Positions 45,770 through 53,162 of a DNA stretch of 64,000 nucleotides are shown piece after piece; positions within the stretch are counted from its first letter, which is position 1, and each line of letters begins with the position of its first letter. This DNA is from JBCBKU01 sp965267475 (lineage in GTDB: Bacteria; Pseudomonadota; Alphaproteobacteria; Rhodobacterales; Rhodobacteraceae): NCBI GenBank assembly GCA_965267475.1, contig OZ254079.1, positions 2,418,001 to 2,482,000 on the forward strand, written 5' to 3'. Below the pieces are notes generated by a model. It worked only from the letters and a program-made list of their open reading frames with translations. It made no database searches and was not told the origin of the DNA. The translations under genes and the position numbers were made by a program.

Positions 45770-46231
45770 CTACCCATCGTCAACGATTTCAAAAAGATTT
45801 GGGACGGCGGGACAGGGGGTCAGATCGTTGCCCACCACATCCGACAGCCGCGCCTGATGCAGAAAGACATAAACTTGGGCCGACAGCCCTTCCCACAGCC
45901 GATTGGCCATGGATTGGGCGCGCGTGCCCGACGACCCGCCCTTGGCACCTGCACCCAGGTGCATGGCCGATACGGTTTCGTCGACGGCTTCAAGAATGTC
46001 CGAAATCCGGATCTCGGATGCGGGACGCGCAAGGCGATACCCGCCGCCCGGTCCGCGCACGGACTCGACCAGCCCCGCGCGCCGCAGCTTTACAAAAAGC
46101 TGCTCAAGATACGGAAGCGAGATGTCCTGGCGTTTGGACAGTTCTGAAAGCGAGACAAGCCCGTCCTGGGTCTCGAGTGCCAAATCGGCCAGGGCGACCA
46201 CGCCATAGCGACCTTTGGTCGAGAGTTTCAC
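45770..46231 (-). CDS. iscR: Rrf2-family Fe-S regulator IscR, Rhodobacter type
   Basis: A 153-residue regulator. The winged helix is standard (MKLSTKGRYGVVALADLALE, LPYLEQLFVKLRRAGLVESV, RGPGGGYRLARP). The region that in E. coli IscR holds three cluster-binding cysteines reads LGAGAKGGSSGTRAQSMANR and has none. A single Cys remains near the C-terminus (TPCPAVPN). Rhodobacter sphaeroides IscR is known to bind a cluster with one cysteine, so this is likely the same type and should repress the suf operon when iron and clusters are sufficient. Confidence 0.92.
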   Translation of the reverse strand: MKLSTKGRYGVVALADLALETQDGLVSLSELSKRQDISLPYLEQLFVKLRRAGLVESVRGPGGGYRLARPASEIRISDILEAVDETVSAMHLGAGAKGGSSGTRAQSMANRLWEGLSAQVYVFLHQARLSDVVGNDLTPCPAVPNLFEIVDDG

Positions 46232-46315
46232 CCCTTAGATCCCCCCGGGACATTGACGCCGCGGGCAAGCCAGCTTACGTCGTTGTGACTGAACCGCCGG
46301 AGACTTACCGGCTGA

Positions 46316-46332
46316 TTTAGAACAATTCTAAA
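46316..46332. promoter_or_regulatory. Irr-type iron control element candidate upstream of iscR
   Basis: TTTAGAACAATTCTAAA is a perfect dyad of 7-base arms around three bases, 84 bases upstream of the iscR start and 61 bases upstream of the divergent hydrolase gene. It agrees with the ICE motif bound by the heme-dependent regulator Irr in alphaproteobacteria, as I recall that consensus. It probably couples the suf operon to iron status together with IscR. Confidence 0.6.
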
Positions 46333-46393
46333 GAGCCGCTCATCACCCGTCAACAGACGGCGCCGGTGTTTCGGCCAGACGACAGGGACAGAG

Positions 46394-47047
46394 ATGCCCG
46401 AGGTTATCTTTCCGGGACCAGAAGGGCGGCTTGAGGGCCGCTATCACCCGCAAAAGGAAAAAGACGCGCCGATTGCGATCATCCTTCACCCCCATCCGCA
46501 GTTCGGGGGAACGATGAACAACCGGGTCGTGTACAATCTGCACTATGCCTTCCACGAAATGGGATTCACGGTCCTACGCTTCAACTTCCGAGGCGTGGGT
46601 CGCAGCCAGGGCGAATACGATCAGGGCATCGGCGAGTTGAGCGATGCGGCTTCAGCGCTCGACTACCTTCAGTCGATGAACCAGAATTCCAAGCATTGCT
46701 GGGTTGCGGGGTTTTCCTTCGGGGCCTGGATCGGCATGCAGCTTTTGATGCGTAGGCCCGAGATCACGGGGTTCATCTCGGTCAGCCCGCCCGCGAACAT
46801 GTACGATTTCTCGTTCCTGGCGCCCTGCCCGTCCTCTGGCTTGATCATAAACGGGACGGCCGACCGCGTGGCCCCGCCTCGCGACACCCATACGCTGGTC
46901 GAGAAGTTGCATGAGCAAAAAGGCATCACGATCACCCATACCGAGATCGAGGGCGCGGGCCACTTTTTCGAAGACCCCTATATGGAACAGATGATCGGCG
47001 ACGTGACCGAATACGTCCAACGCCGCCTGACCGAGACCACCCGCTGA
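46394..47047 (+). CDS. Alpha/beta hydrolase
   Basis: A 217-residue alpha/beta hydrolase of the small dienelactone-hydrolase-like or YfbB-like kind. The segment HPHPQFGGTMNNRVV is the oxyanion region typical of a conserved bacterial group (often annotated as an X-Pro peptidase-like or CocE/NonD hydrolase). The nucleophile Ser is in GFSFGAW, the Asp in NGTADRVAPP and the His in EGAGHFFED. No signal peptide. It is divergent from iscR and read with the HD-domain gene three bases later. Substrate unknown. Confidence 0.85.
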   Translation: MPEVIFPGPEGRLEGRYHPQKEKDAPIAIILHPHPQFGGTMNNRVVYNLHYAFHEMGFTVLRFNFRGVGRSQGEYDQGIGELSDAASALDYLQSMNQNSKHCWVAGFSFGAWIGMQLLMRRPEITGFISVSPPANMYDFSFLAPCPSSGLIINGTADRVAPPRDTHTLVEKLHEQKGITITHTEIEGAGHFFEDPYMEQMIGDVTEYVQRRLTETTR

Positions 47048-47050
47048 CCC

Positions 47051-47629
47051 ATGTCAGAACGGATCTCGGCGCAGGTTACATTTCTCGCCGAGGCCGACCG
47101 GCTGAAATCTGTCCTTCGGGCCTCTATGCTTCATGACGGATCCCGTCGGGAGAACTCGGCCGAGCATTCCTGGCACGTCATGCTTTTTGCCGTCGTGCTG
47201 GCCGAACATGCGGCTGAGCCCGTGGATGTCGGTCGCGTTTTGCAAATGCTCCTGTTGCACGATCTGGTTGAGATCGATGCAGGCGACAATCCGATCCATG
47301 GCGCCGTCGATCACGCCGCCCAGGAAGCCGCCGAACTGGCTGCGGCGGACCGGATCTTCGGGCTATTGCCGGATGATCAGGCCAAAACCTTCCGCGCCAT
47401 CTGGGATGAGTTCGAAGCAGCCAAGACGCCTGATGCCAAATTCGCGAAGGCCATCGACAGGTTCCAGACGCCACTGGCCAATCTGGCCAATGGCGGCGGC
47501 ACATGGGCCGACTACAACGTGTCTTTCGACCAGCTTGAAAGACGGGTCGGCACGAAGGTGCGGCAAGGCGCGCCGGCGCTGTGGGCGTACCTCCGCCCGA
47601 TCCTGTCGAGACACTTTGACGTGGCCTAA
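47051..47629 (+). CDS. HD-domain phosphohydrolase (YfbR/HDDC2-like)
   Basis: A 192-residue HD-domain protein. The metal site is formed by ENSAEHSWHV, LLLHDLVEIDAGD and AIDRFQTPLANL, matching the 5'-deoxynucleotidase YfbR / HDDC2 group, which dephosphorylates deoxynucleoside monophosphates. It starts three bases after the hydrolase stop. Its stop overlaps the stop of the convergent isocitrate dehydrogenase gene. Confidence 0.87.
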   Translation: MSERISAQVTFLAEADRLKSVLRASMLHDGSRRENSAEHSWHVMLFAVVLAEHAAEPVDVGRVLQMLLLHDLVEIDAGDNPIHGAVDHAAQEAAELAAADRIFGLLPDDQAKTFRAIWDEFEAAKTPDAKFAKAIDRFQTPLANLANGGGTWADYNVSFDQLERRVGTKVRQGAPALWAYLRPILSRHFDVA

Positions 47630-49842
47630 CCGATGATCTCGTTCAAGGCTGCGCTTGGCCGCATGACAGACGCTGTCTTCGCGTCGTCGTTCAGGTAATA
47701 CCCGCCCGTATCCGCGGCATGTCCGCCATTTGCGGCGAGTTCGGCCAGAATGGTCTCCTCGGCACGCGCCAAAGCCGCCGCCACCGGTTCGAACTCGGTT
47801 GCGAGTTCGACATCATCCGTCTGCGTCGCCAATGCCTCGGCCCAATAGCGCGCGAACCAGTAATGGCTGGCGCGGTTGTCGGGCTGGCCGACTTTGCGAC
47901 CAGGGGAACGGTTATGATCAAGAACACCTTTGGTCGCCGCTTCCGCCGCCGCCCCCAGAACGCCCGCTTTTGCGTTGCCCTTGGCATCGGCCAGAAAATT
48001 GAGCGACTCGCCCAAGGCACAGAATTCGCCCATCGAATCCCACCGCAGATGGTTTTCGGCCTGAAGCTGTTGAACATGCTTGGGCGCGGATCCGCCTGCG
48101 CCCGTCTCAAACAATCCGCCGCCCTGCATAAGCTTGACAATGGACAGCATCTTGGCGCTGGTCCCAAGCTCAAGGATCGGGAACAAGTCTGTCAGATAGT
48201 CGCGAAGCACGTTGCCCGTGATCGCAATCGAGTCCTTTCCGGCGGTAATCGTCTTCAGGCTTTGCGCCGTCGCAGCACGGGGCGCCATGATTTGGAATTT
48301 GTCAGCCACGCCCGCGGCTTCCAACGCGGGTGTCACGTATTTGATCAGTTCCGCGTCATGGGCTCGGTTCGCATCAAGCCAGAAGATCGCCTCCGACCCC
48401 GTCAAGCGCTGGCGGTCCATGGCCAACTGGATCCAGTTTTCAATCGGAGCTTTTTTGACCGAGCAAGACCGCCAAATATCGCCCGTCTCGACCGCGTGCT
48501 CATGCAATACGTCACCGTTCGCCAGGACGATCCGGAACATACCAGCACCAGGCGCTTCAAAGGTTGTCGGGTGCGATCCGTATTCTTCCGCCTTCTGCGC
48601 CATCAGCCCAACATTGGCGACCGCGCCGGCCGTTGTCGGATCCAACGCGCCATTGGCTTTAAAGAAGTTGATCGTCTCGTCATAGACCGGCGCATAGCAG
48701 CGGTCGGGGATCACGCAATTGGTGTCGCCCTTCTCTCCTGTGGCATTCCAGCCCTTTCCGCCGGCGCGGATCACCGCAGGAAGGGATGCGTCGATAATCA
48801 CATCGCTCGGCACATGCAGATTGGTGATGCCCTTGTCGCTGTCGACCATGTAGATATCGGGCCGATCTAGGGCTGCGATCTCCCCTTCGATCTCGGACGC
48901 ATTCGGCATCGTGGCGATGGCGGCCAACACATCCGCCAATCCGGAATTGGGCGACCCTCCGGCGGCCTGAACCGCAGCGCCGTGCTTTTCCCAAACGGGT
49001 CCCAGCCAAGCCTTCACCGCATGACCGAAGATGATCGGGTCCGAGACCTTCATCATCGTCGCCTTCAAATGCAGCGAGAACATCGTGCCATCGGCCTTGG
49101 TGTCTTCGATGGCTTCGGTCAGAAACGCGCTGAGGGCGGCAGCGCTCATGAAGGTAGCGTCAGCGATAGTTCCGGCCCCTAGTGGCCAAACGTCTTTCAT
49201 GACCGTCACCGTTCCGTCGGCGGCTACGAATTCAACTCGCGCATCACCAGCCTGATCGGACGTGATCGTCGCTGATTTTTCGTTGGCGAAGAAATCATTG
49301 CCGGACATCGACGACACTTTGGTTTTGCTGTCTGACACCCATTCGCCCATCGAATGTGGGTTCGCTTGGGCATAGCTTTTAACCGCCCGTGCCGCGCGGC
49401 GATCACTATTGCCCTCCCGAAGGACCGGGTTCACCGCCGATCCCTTGATGGCGTCATACCGCACTCGAATGGATTTCTCTGCGTCCGTTTTCGGGTCTTC
49501 CGGATAGTCCGGCAGGTCATACCCCTTCGCCTTCAACTCTTCGACGGCGGCGACCAGCTGGGGCACCGAAGCCGAGATATTCGGCAGCTTGATCACATTC
49601 GCATCTGGCGTTTTGACCAACTGTCCAAGCTCTGCCAGATCGTCCGACTGACGTTGTGCCTCGGTCAGGTTCTCGGGGAATGTCGCAATGATCCGGCCCG
49701 CCAGCGAGATATCTTTCACGCCCACATCGATCCCGGCCGCACTGACAAAGCGGCGGATGATCGGCAGGAACGACGCGCTGGCCAGTTCGGGCGCTTCGTC
49801 GACCTTGGTATAGATGATATCGGGCGTGTTTTGGTTTGTCAT
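47626..49842 (-). CDS. icd: NADP-dependent isocitrate dehydrogenase, monomeric type
   Basis: A 738-residue enzyme of the monomeric IDH family, which converts isocitrate to 2-oxoglutarate with NADP. Family segments include IIYTKVDEAPELASASFLPI at the N-terminus, GSAVNPVLREGNSDRRA, LHLKATMMKVSDPIIFGHAV and SMGEFCALGESLNFLA. It has no sequence similarity to the dimeric IDH encoded divergently 241 bases away. Having both in one place is unusual. The monomeric enzyme is often cold-adapted or used under particular carbon regimes. Confidence 0.96.
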   Translation of the reverse strand: MTNQNTPDIIYTKVDEAPELASASFLPIIRRFVSAAGIDVGVKDISLAGRIIATFPENLTEAQRQSDDLAELGQLVKTPDANVIKLPNISASVPQLVAAVEELKAKGYDLPDYPEDPKTDAEKSIRVRYDAIKGSAVNPVLREGNSDRRAARAVKSYAQANPHSMGEWVSDSKTKVSSMSGNDFFANEKSATITSDQAGDARVEFVAADGTVTVMKDVWPLGAGTIADATFMSAAALSAFLTEAIEDTKADGTMFSLHLKATMMKVSDPIIFGHAVKAWLGPVWEKHGAAVQAAGGSPNSGLADVLAAIATMPNASEIEGEIAALDRPDIYMVDSDKGITNLHVPSDVIIDASLPAVIRAGGKGWNATGEKGDTNCVIPDRCYAPVYDETINFFKANGALDPTTAGAVANVGLMAQKAEEYGSHPTTFEAPGAGMFRIVLANGDVLHEHAVETGDIWRSCSVKKAPIENWIQLAMDRQRLTGSEAIFWLDANRAHDAELIKYVTPALEAAGVADKFQIMAPRAATAQSLKTITAGKDSIAITGNVLRDYLTDLFPILELGTSAKMLSIVKLMQGGGLFETGAGGSAPKHVQQLQAENHLRWDSMGEFCALGESLNFLADAKGNAKAGVLGAAAEAATKGVLDHNRSPGRKVGQPDNRASHYWFARYWAEALATQTDDVELATEFEPVAAALARAEETILAELAANGGHAADTGGYYLNDDAKTASVMRPSAALNEIIG

Positions 49843-50083
49843 TCCTGACCCCTTCTGGCGCTGGGATGGATAGTCGAAAAGTGCGTGCGAATGCTGCCGA
49901 GACGGGATTTCACTTCGGCAACCGCACAGTTGGGGATCGGGTATCCGAGGCGCTTCGCCAAGTCAATGCATACGACTGTATACAATTCTAGCTACTCGGC
50001 TATGCCGGACCGCAGATCCGCGCTTACACATCGCTCAAAATCGGCTAAACCGGCGCTGACCCTTGGAACCCGGCGGAGACACC

Positions 50084-51298
50084 ATGTCGAAGATCAAAGT
50101 CGAAAACCCTGTCGTTGAACTCGACGGCGACGAAATGACCCGCATCATGTGGGACTTCATCAAGAAAAAGCTGATCCTGCCCTATCTCGACATCGATCTT
50201 CTCTATTACGACCTCGGGATGGAGGAACGAGACCGGACCGAAGATCAGATCACCATCGATGCCGCCGAAAAGATCAAGGATATTGGCGTGGGCGTGAAAT
50301 GCGCGACCATTACTCCGGACGAAGCACGCGTTGAAGAATTCGGCCTGAAGAAGATGTGGCGATCCCCGAACGGCACGATCCGGAACATCCTGGGCGGCGT
50401 CGTCTTCCGTGCCCCGATCATCTGCAAGAATGTACCACGTCTTGTGCCAGGCTGGACCGAACCGATTGTCATCGGGCGCCACGCCTTCGGTGATCAGTAC
50501 AAGGCGACGGACATCAAGTTCCCCGGGCCGGGCAAATTGACCATGAAATTCGAGGGCGAAGACGGAACCGTCGACGAGCGTGAGGTGTTCCATGCACCTG
50601 GGTCGGGCGTTTTCATGGGCATGTATAACCTGGATGAGTCGATCTACGATTTTGCCCGCGCCTCGTTCAACTATGCCCTGAACCTCGGCTGGCCTTGCTA
50701 TTTGTCGACAAAGAACACGATCCTGAAACAATATGATGGCCGTTTCCTGGAGATCTTTGCCGAAGTCTTTGAAAAGGAATTCAAAACCCAGTTCGAAGAA
50801 CAAGAAATCTGGTACGAGCACCGCCTGATCGACGACATGGTCGCCAGCGCGATGAAGTGGTCCGGGGGCTTCGTTTGGGCCTGCAAGAACTATGACGGGG
50901 ATGTTCAGTCCGACACCGTGGCCCAGGGGTTTGGTTCACTCGGTTTGATGACGTCACAATTGATGACGCCTGACGGCAAGATTGTTGAAGCCGAAGCCGC
51001 CCATGGCACTGTGACCCGTCACTATCGCCAGCACCAGAAGGGCGAAGCGACGTCGACAAACTCAATCGCGTCGATCTATGCCTGGACGGGCGGGTTGAAG
51101 CACCGCGCGAAACTGGATGACAACGCAGCCCTGATGACCTTTGCCGAAACGTTGGAGAAAGTCATCGTCGATACGGTCGAAAGCGGGTCGATGACCAAGG
51201 ACCTGGCGCTGCTGGTTGGCCCGGATCAAAGCTGGCTGACCACCGAGGGCTTCCTGGAAAAAATCGACGAGAACCTGAACAAGGCGCTTTCGGGCTAG
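50084..51298 (+). CDS. icd: NADP-dependent isocitrate dehydrogenase, homodimeric type
   Basis: A 404-residue eukaryote-like (type II) NADP-IDH of the TCA cycle. Typical segments are VVELDGDEMTRIMWDFIKKK, WRSPNGTIRNILGGVVFR, the substrate site KNVPRLVPGW and the C-terminal EAAHGTVTRHYRQHQKG. ATG 50084 follows GGAGA by five bases. It is divergent from the monomeric IDH gene; the 241-base gap contains TGTATACAAT-like promoter sequence near 49977-49986. Its TAG stop shares the palindrome CTAG with the stop of the next, convergent gene. Confidence 0.97.
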   Translation: MSKIKVENPVVELDGDEMTRIMWDFIKKKLILPYLDIDLLYYDLGMEERDRTEDQITIDAAEKIKDIGVGVKCATITPDEARVEEFGLKKMWRSPNGTIRNILGGVVFRAPIICKNVPRLVPGWTEPIVIGRHAFGDQYKATDIKFPGPGKLTMKFEGEDGTVDEREVFHAPGSGVFMGMYNLDESIYDFARASFNYALNLGWPCYLSTKNTILKQYDGRFLEIFAEVFEKEFKTQFEEQEIWYEHRLIDDMVASAMKWSGGFVWACKNYDGDVQSDTVAQGFGSLGLMTSQLMTPDGKIVEAEAAHGTVTRHYRQHQKGEATSTNSIASIYAWTGGLKHRAKLDDNAALMTFAETLEKVIVDTVESGSMTKDLALLVGPDQSWLTTEGFLEKIDENLNKALSG

Positions 51299-52077
51299 GC
51301 CACTTGCCGCAGGGCGAAGGGGTGCTGATGCATGCCGTCGCCCTCGGCTACAATCAGTGTATCCTCTGGAACGGCCACCCAATCCGCCCGATCCTCCAGT
51401 GGCTCCGAAACGGCGATCCGGCCACCAAGTTCACCGTCCCACCGATGATACAGTGTGGGCGCACGGCCGTCGCTGGACGTGCGGAGCAAATAGAGCCGTC
51501 TGCCGTCGGAAAAAGCCGCGGCACAGCGGAACGCGGGTCGCCCGTCATGGGCTCGGGCCAAGCCTGTCAATTCGTCAATCGCATGCCACAAGGCCCCGAT
51601 CAGGTCGGTGTCCAACCCATTGGCGAGCGCCAGTAGGAAAATCACTTCGCTGTCGGTGGCTCCTTTGCGGTGAGGGTACAGAAGATCCGGCACAAGCATG
51701 TCCGCTTTCCGCCGGAACTTGTCGAAGCCGCCAACTTGGCCGTTATGCATGAAACTCCATTGGCCCACGACGAAGGGATGACAGTTGTTCCGGCTGGTCG
51801 CCGTGCCGGTCGAGGCTCGAACATGGGCCAGAAAAAGCCCGGACGAGATCTGTTCCGCCAGGGATGCCAGATTGGGATCCGACCAGGCGGGGTAAACGTC
51901 GCGAAACAGCCCGGGTTTGTCTTTTGTGCCGTACCACGCGACCCCGAATCCATCAGCATTCACCTCGGTCTTGCATTCCGAGGCATGATGGCTTTGCGCG
52001 ATCAGTGAATTGTCCGGACGGGCAATCAACGTTTCCAGAAAGATCGGCTTGCCGATCCAGGCAGCCCAACGACACAT
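51295..52077 (-). CDS. Class II glutamine amidotransferase domain protein (YafJ-like)
   Basis: A 260-residue single-domain class II amidotransferase. Cys2 (MCRWAAWIG) is the N-terminal nucleophile after Met removal; glutamine-binding segments include NADGFGVAWYG, FLAHVRASTGT and NCHPFVVGQWSFMHNGQV. There is no synthetase domain, so the acceptor of the ammonia is unknown; related DUF/YafJ proteins are linked with ergothioneine-type gamma-glutamyl hydrolysis (EgtC). It lies one base before the DUF6356-type gene on the upstream side. Confidence 0.9.
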   Translation of the reverse strand: MCRWAAWIGKPIFLETLIARPDNSLIAQSHHASECKTEVNADGFGVAWYGTKDKPGLFRDVYPAWSDPNLASLAEQISSGLFLAHVRASTGTATSRNNCHPFVVGQWSFMHNGQVGGFDKFRRKADMLVPDLLYPHRKGATDSEVIFLLALANGLDTDLIGALWHAIDELTGLARAHDGRPAFRCAAAFSDGRRLYLLRTSSDGRAPTLYHRWDGELGGRIAVSEPLEDRADWVAVPEDTLIVAEGDGMHQHPFALRQVA

Positions 52078-52284
52078 TTACCGCCCCCGGTTGTGGGTCT
52101 TGGCGTAAAGGTCGCCTACAATCCGGCTAGCCGTCTTCTCAAACAGGCACGGGACCACGGCATGAACCAGTGCCGCCCCTGCCGCCAGCAGCAAAGTGCC
52201 CGCGAACCGGCCCGCAAAGGCCATGTGTTCGAAATAGCTTTCATCCACACTGCGCGGATGGTCGAGGAAGACGCGTTCGATCAT
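52078..52284 (-). CDS. Small DUF6356-type membrane protein
   Basis: A 68-residue protein conserved in alphaproteobacteria. It has the pattern FLDHPRSVDESYFEHMAFA followed by one hydrophobic segment (LLLAAGAALVHAVVP) and PCLFEKTASRIV. Function unknown. ATG 52284 is preferred; a GTG four codons upstream is possible. Its stop is directly followed by the amidotransferase gene in the same direction. Confidence 0.8.
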   Translation of the reverse strand: MIERVFLDHPRSVDESYFEHMAFAGRFAGTLLLAAGAALVHAVVPCLFEKTASRIVGDLYAKTHNRGR

Positions 52285-52400
52285 GGGTCCCACCAATTGT
52301 GATTTGACCCAGTTTGCCTAGCGATCAATGAGAGAGCTTCCCAAATCCAATGATCTTATGTAAGAATGTGGGATATTCTCCCAATTTTTGGCAATAATTC

Positions 52401-52856
52401 GTGACACTTGATGAAATCGACCGCAGAATCCTGAGGGCTTTGCAGCGTGACGCCAGCCTCGCCCTGGAAGCGTTGGGCGAAAAGGTCGGCCTCAGCCGCA
52501 ATGCCTGTTGGCGCCGTGTCAAAGCGTTGGAAGATCAGGGTGTCTTGTCTGGTCGCGTTGCGCTTGTCGATCCGGCGCAGGTCAACTTGCCCCTGACCGT
52601 CTTCATGCTGATCCGAACCTCGGCCCATGATGCCGCATGGCTCGACCGGTTTTCAAAGGCCACGCGCGACATGCCCGAGATCCTCGGTGCCTATCGCATG
52701 TCCGGCGATCTGGATTACCTGGTCCGCGCACGCGTAGCCGATGTCGCGGGATATGACCGGCTTTACCGCCGCTTGATCGAAAAGGTGCCGATGCATGACG
52801 TATCGGCCTCTTTCGTCATGGAAGAGCTGAAGGAAACCACGGCCTTGCCGATCTAG
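52401..52856 (+). CDS. Lrp/AsnC-family transcriptional regulator
   Basis: A 151-residue regulator with GTG start. The helix-turn-helix is LDEIDRRILRALQRDASLAL with recognition region LSRNACWRRVKAL; the C-terminal RAM domain (DMPEILGAYRMSGDLDYLVR) senses amino acids. It is divergent from the DUF6356-type gene by about 115 bases. Its targets are not evident here. Confidence 0.93.
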   Translation: MTLDEIDRRILRALQRDASLALEALGEKVGLSRNACWRRVKALEDQGVLSGRVALVDPAQVNLPLTVFMLIRTSAHDAAWLDRFSKATRDMPEILGAYRMSGDLDYLVRARVADVAGYDRLYRRLIEKVPMHDVSASFVMEELKETTALPI

Positions 52857-52871
52857 CCTACCGCAGTCAAA

Positions 52872-53162
52872 TCACTCAGCCAGTTCAACCATCATGATAT
52901 CACGCTCGGCAGACGGAAGCGCCCATTTCTGAAGCGCCTCTTGATAGCGCGGGTCGTTATAGGCCGCGATCCCTGCCTCAACCGACGGAAACCGCGCAAC
53001 CACGTTCCGCCCACGCCCGGCTCCTTCAAGTTGCTCGACACGTCCACCGCGCGCAATGAATGCGCCGCCATGATCGGGAATGACCACCGAGGCCACATCG
53101 ACATATTTCGCATAGGTCTCGGCGTCTTTCACGTCGACCCGGGCAATCCAAAGCGCGCTCAT
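52872..53162 (-). CDS. DUF1330 family protein
   Basis: A 96-residue ferredoxin-fold (dimeric alpha-beta barrel) protein. The pattern YAKYVDVASVVIPDHGGAFIARGG...VARFPSVEAGIAAYNDPRYQEA is the DUF1330 signature. Function unknown. Its ATG overlaps the alaS stop by four bases, so it is translated from the alaS message. Confidence 0.9.
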   Translation of the reverse strand: MSALWIARVDVKDAETYAKYVDVASVVIPDHGGAFIARGGRVEQLEGAGRGRNVVARFPSVEAGIAAYNDPRYQEALQKWALPSAERDIMMVELAE

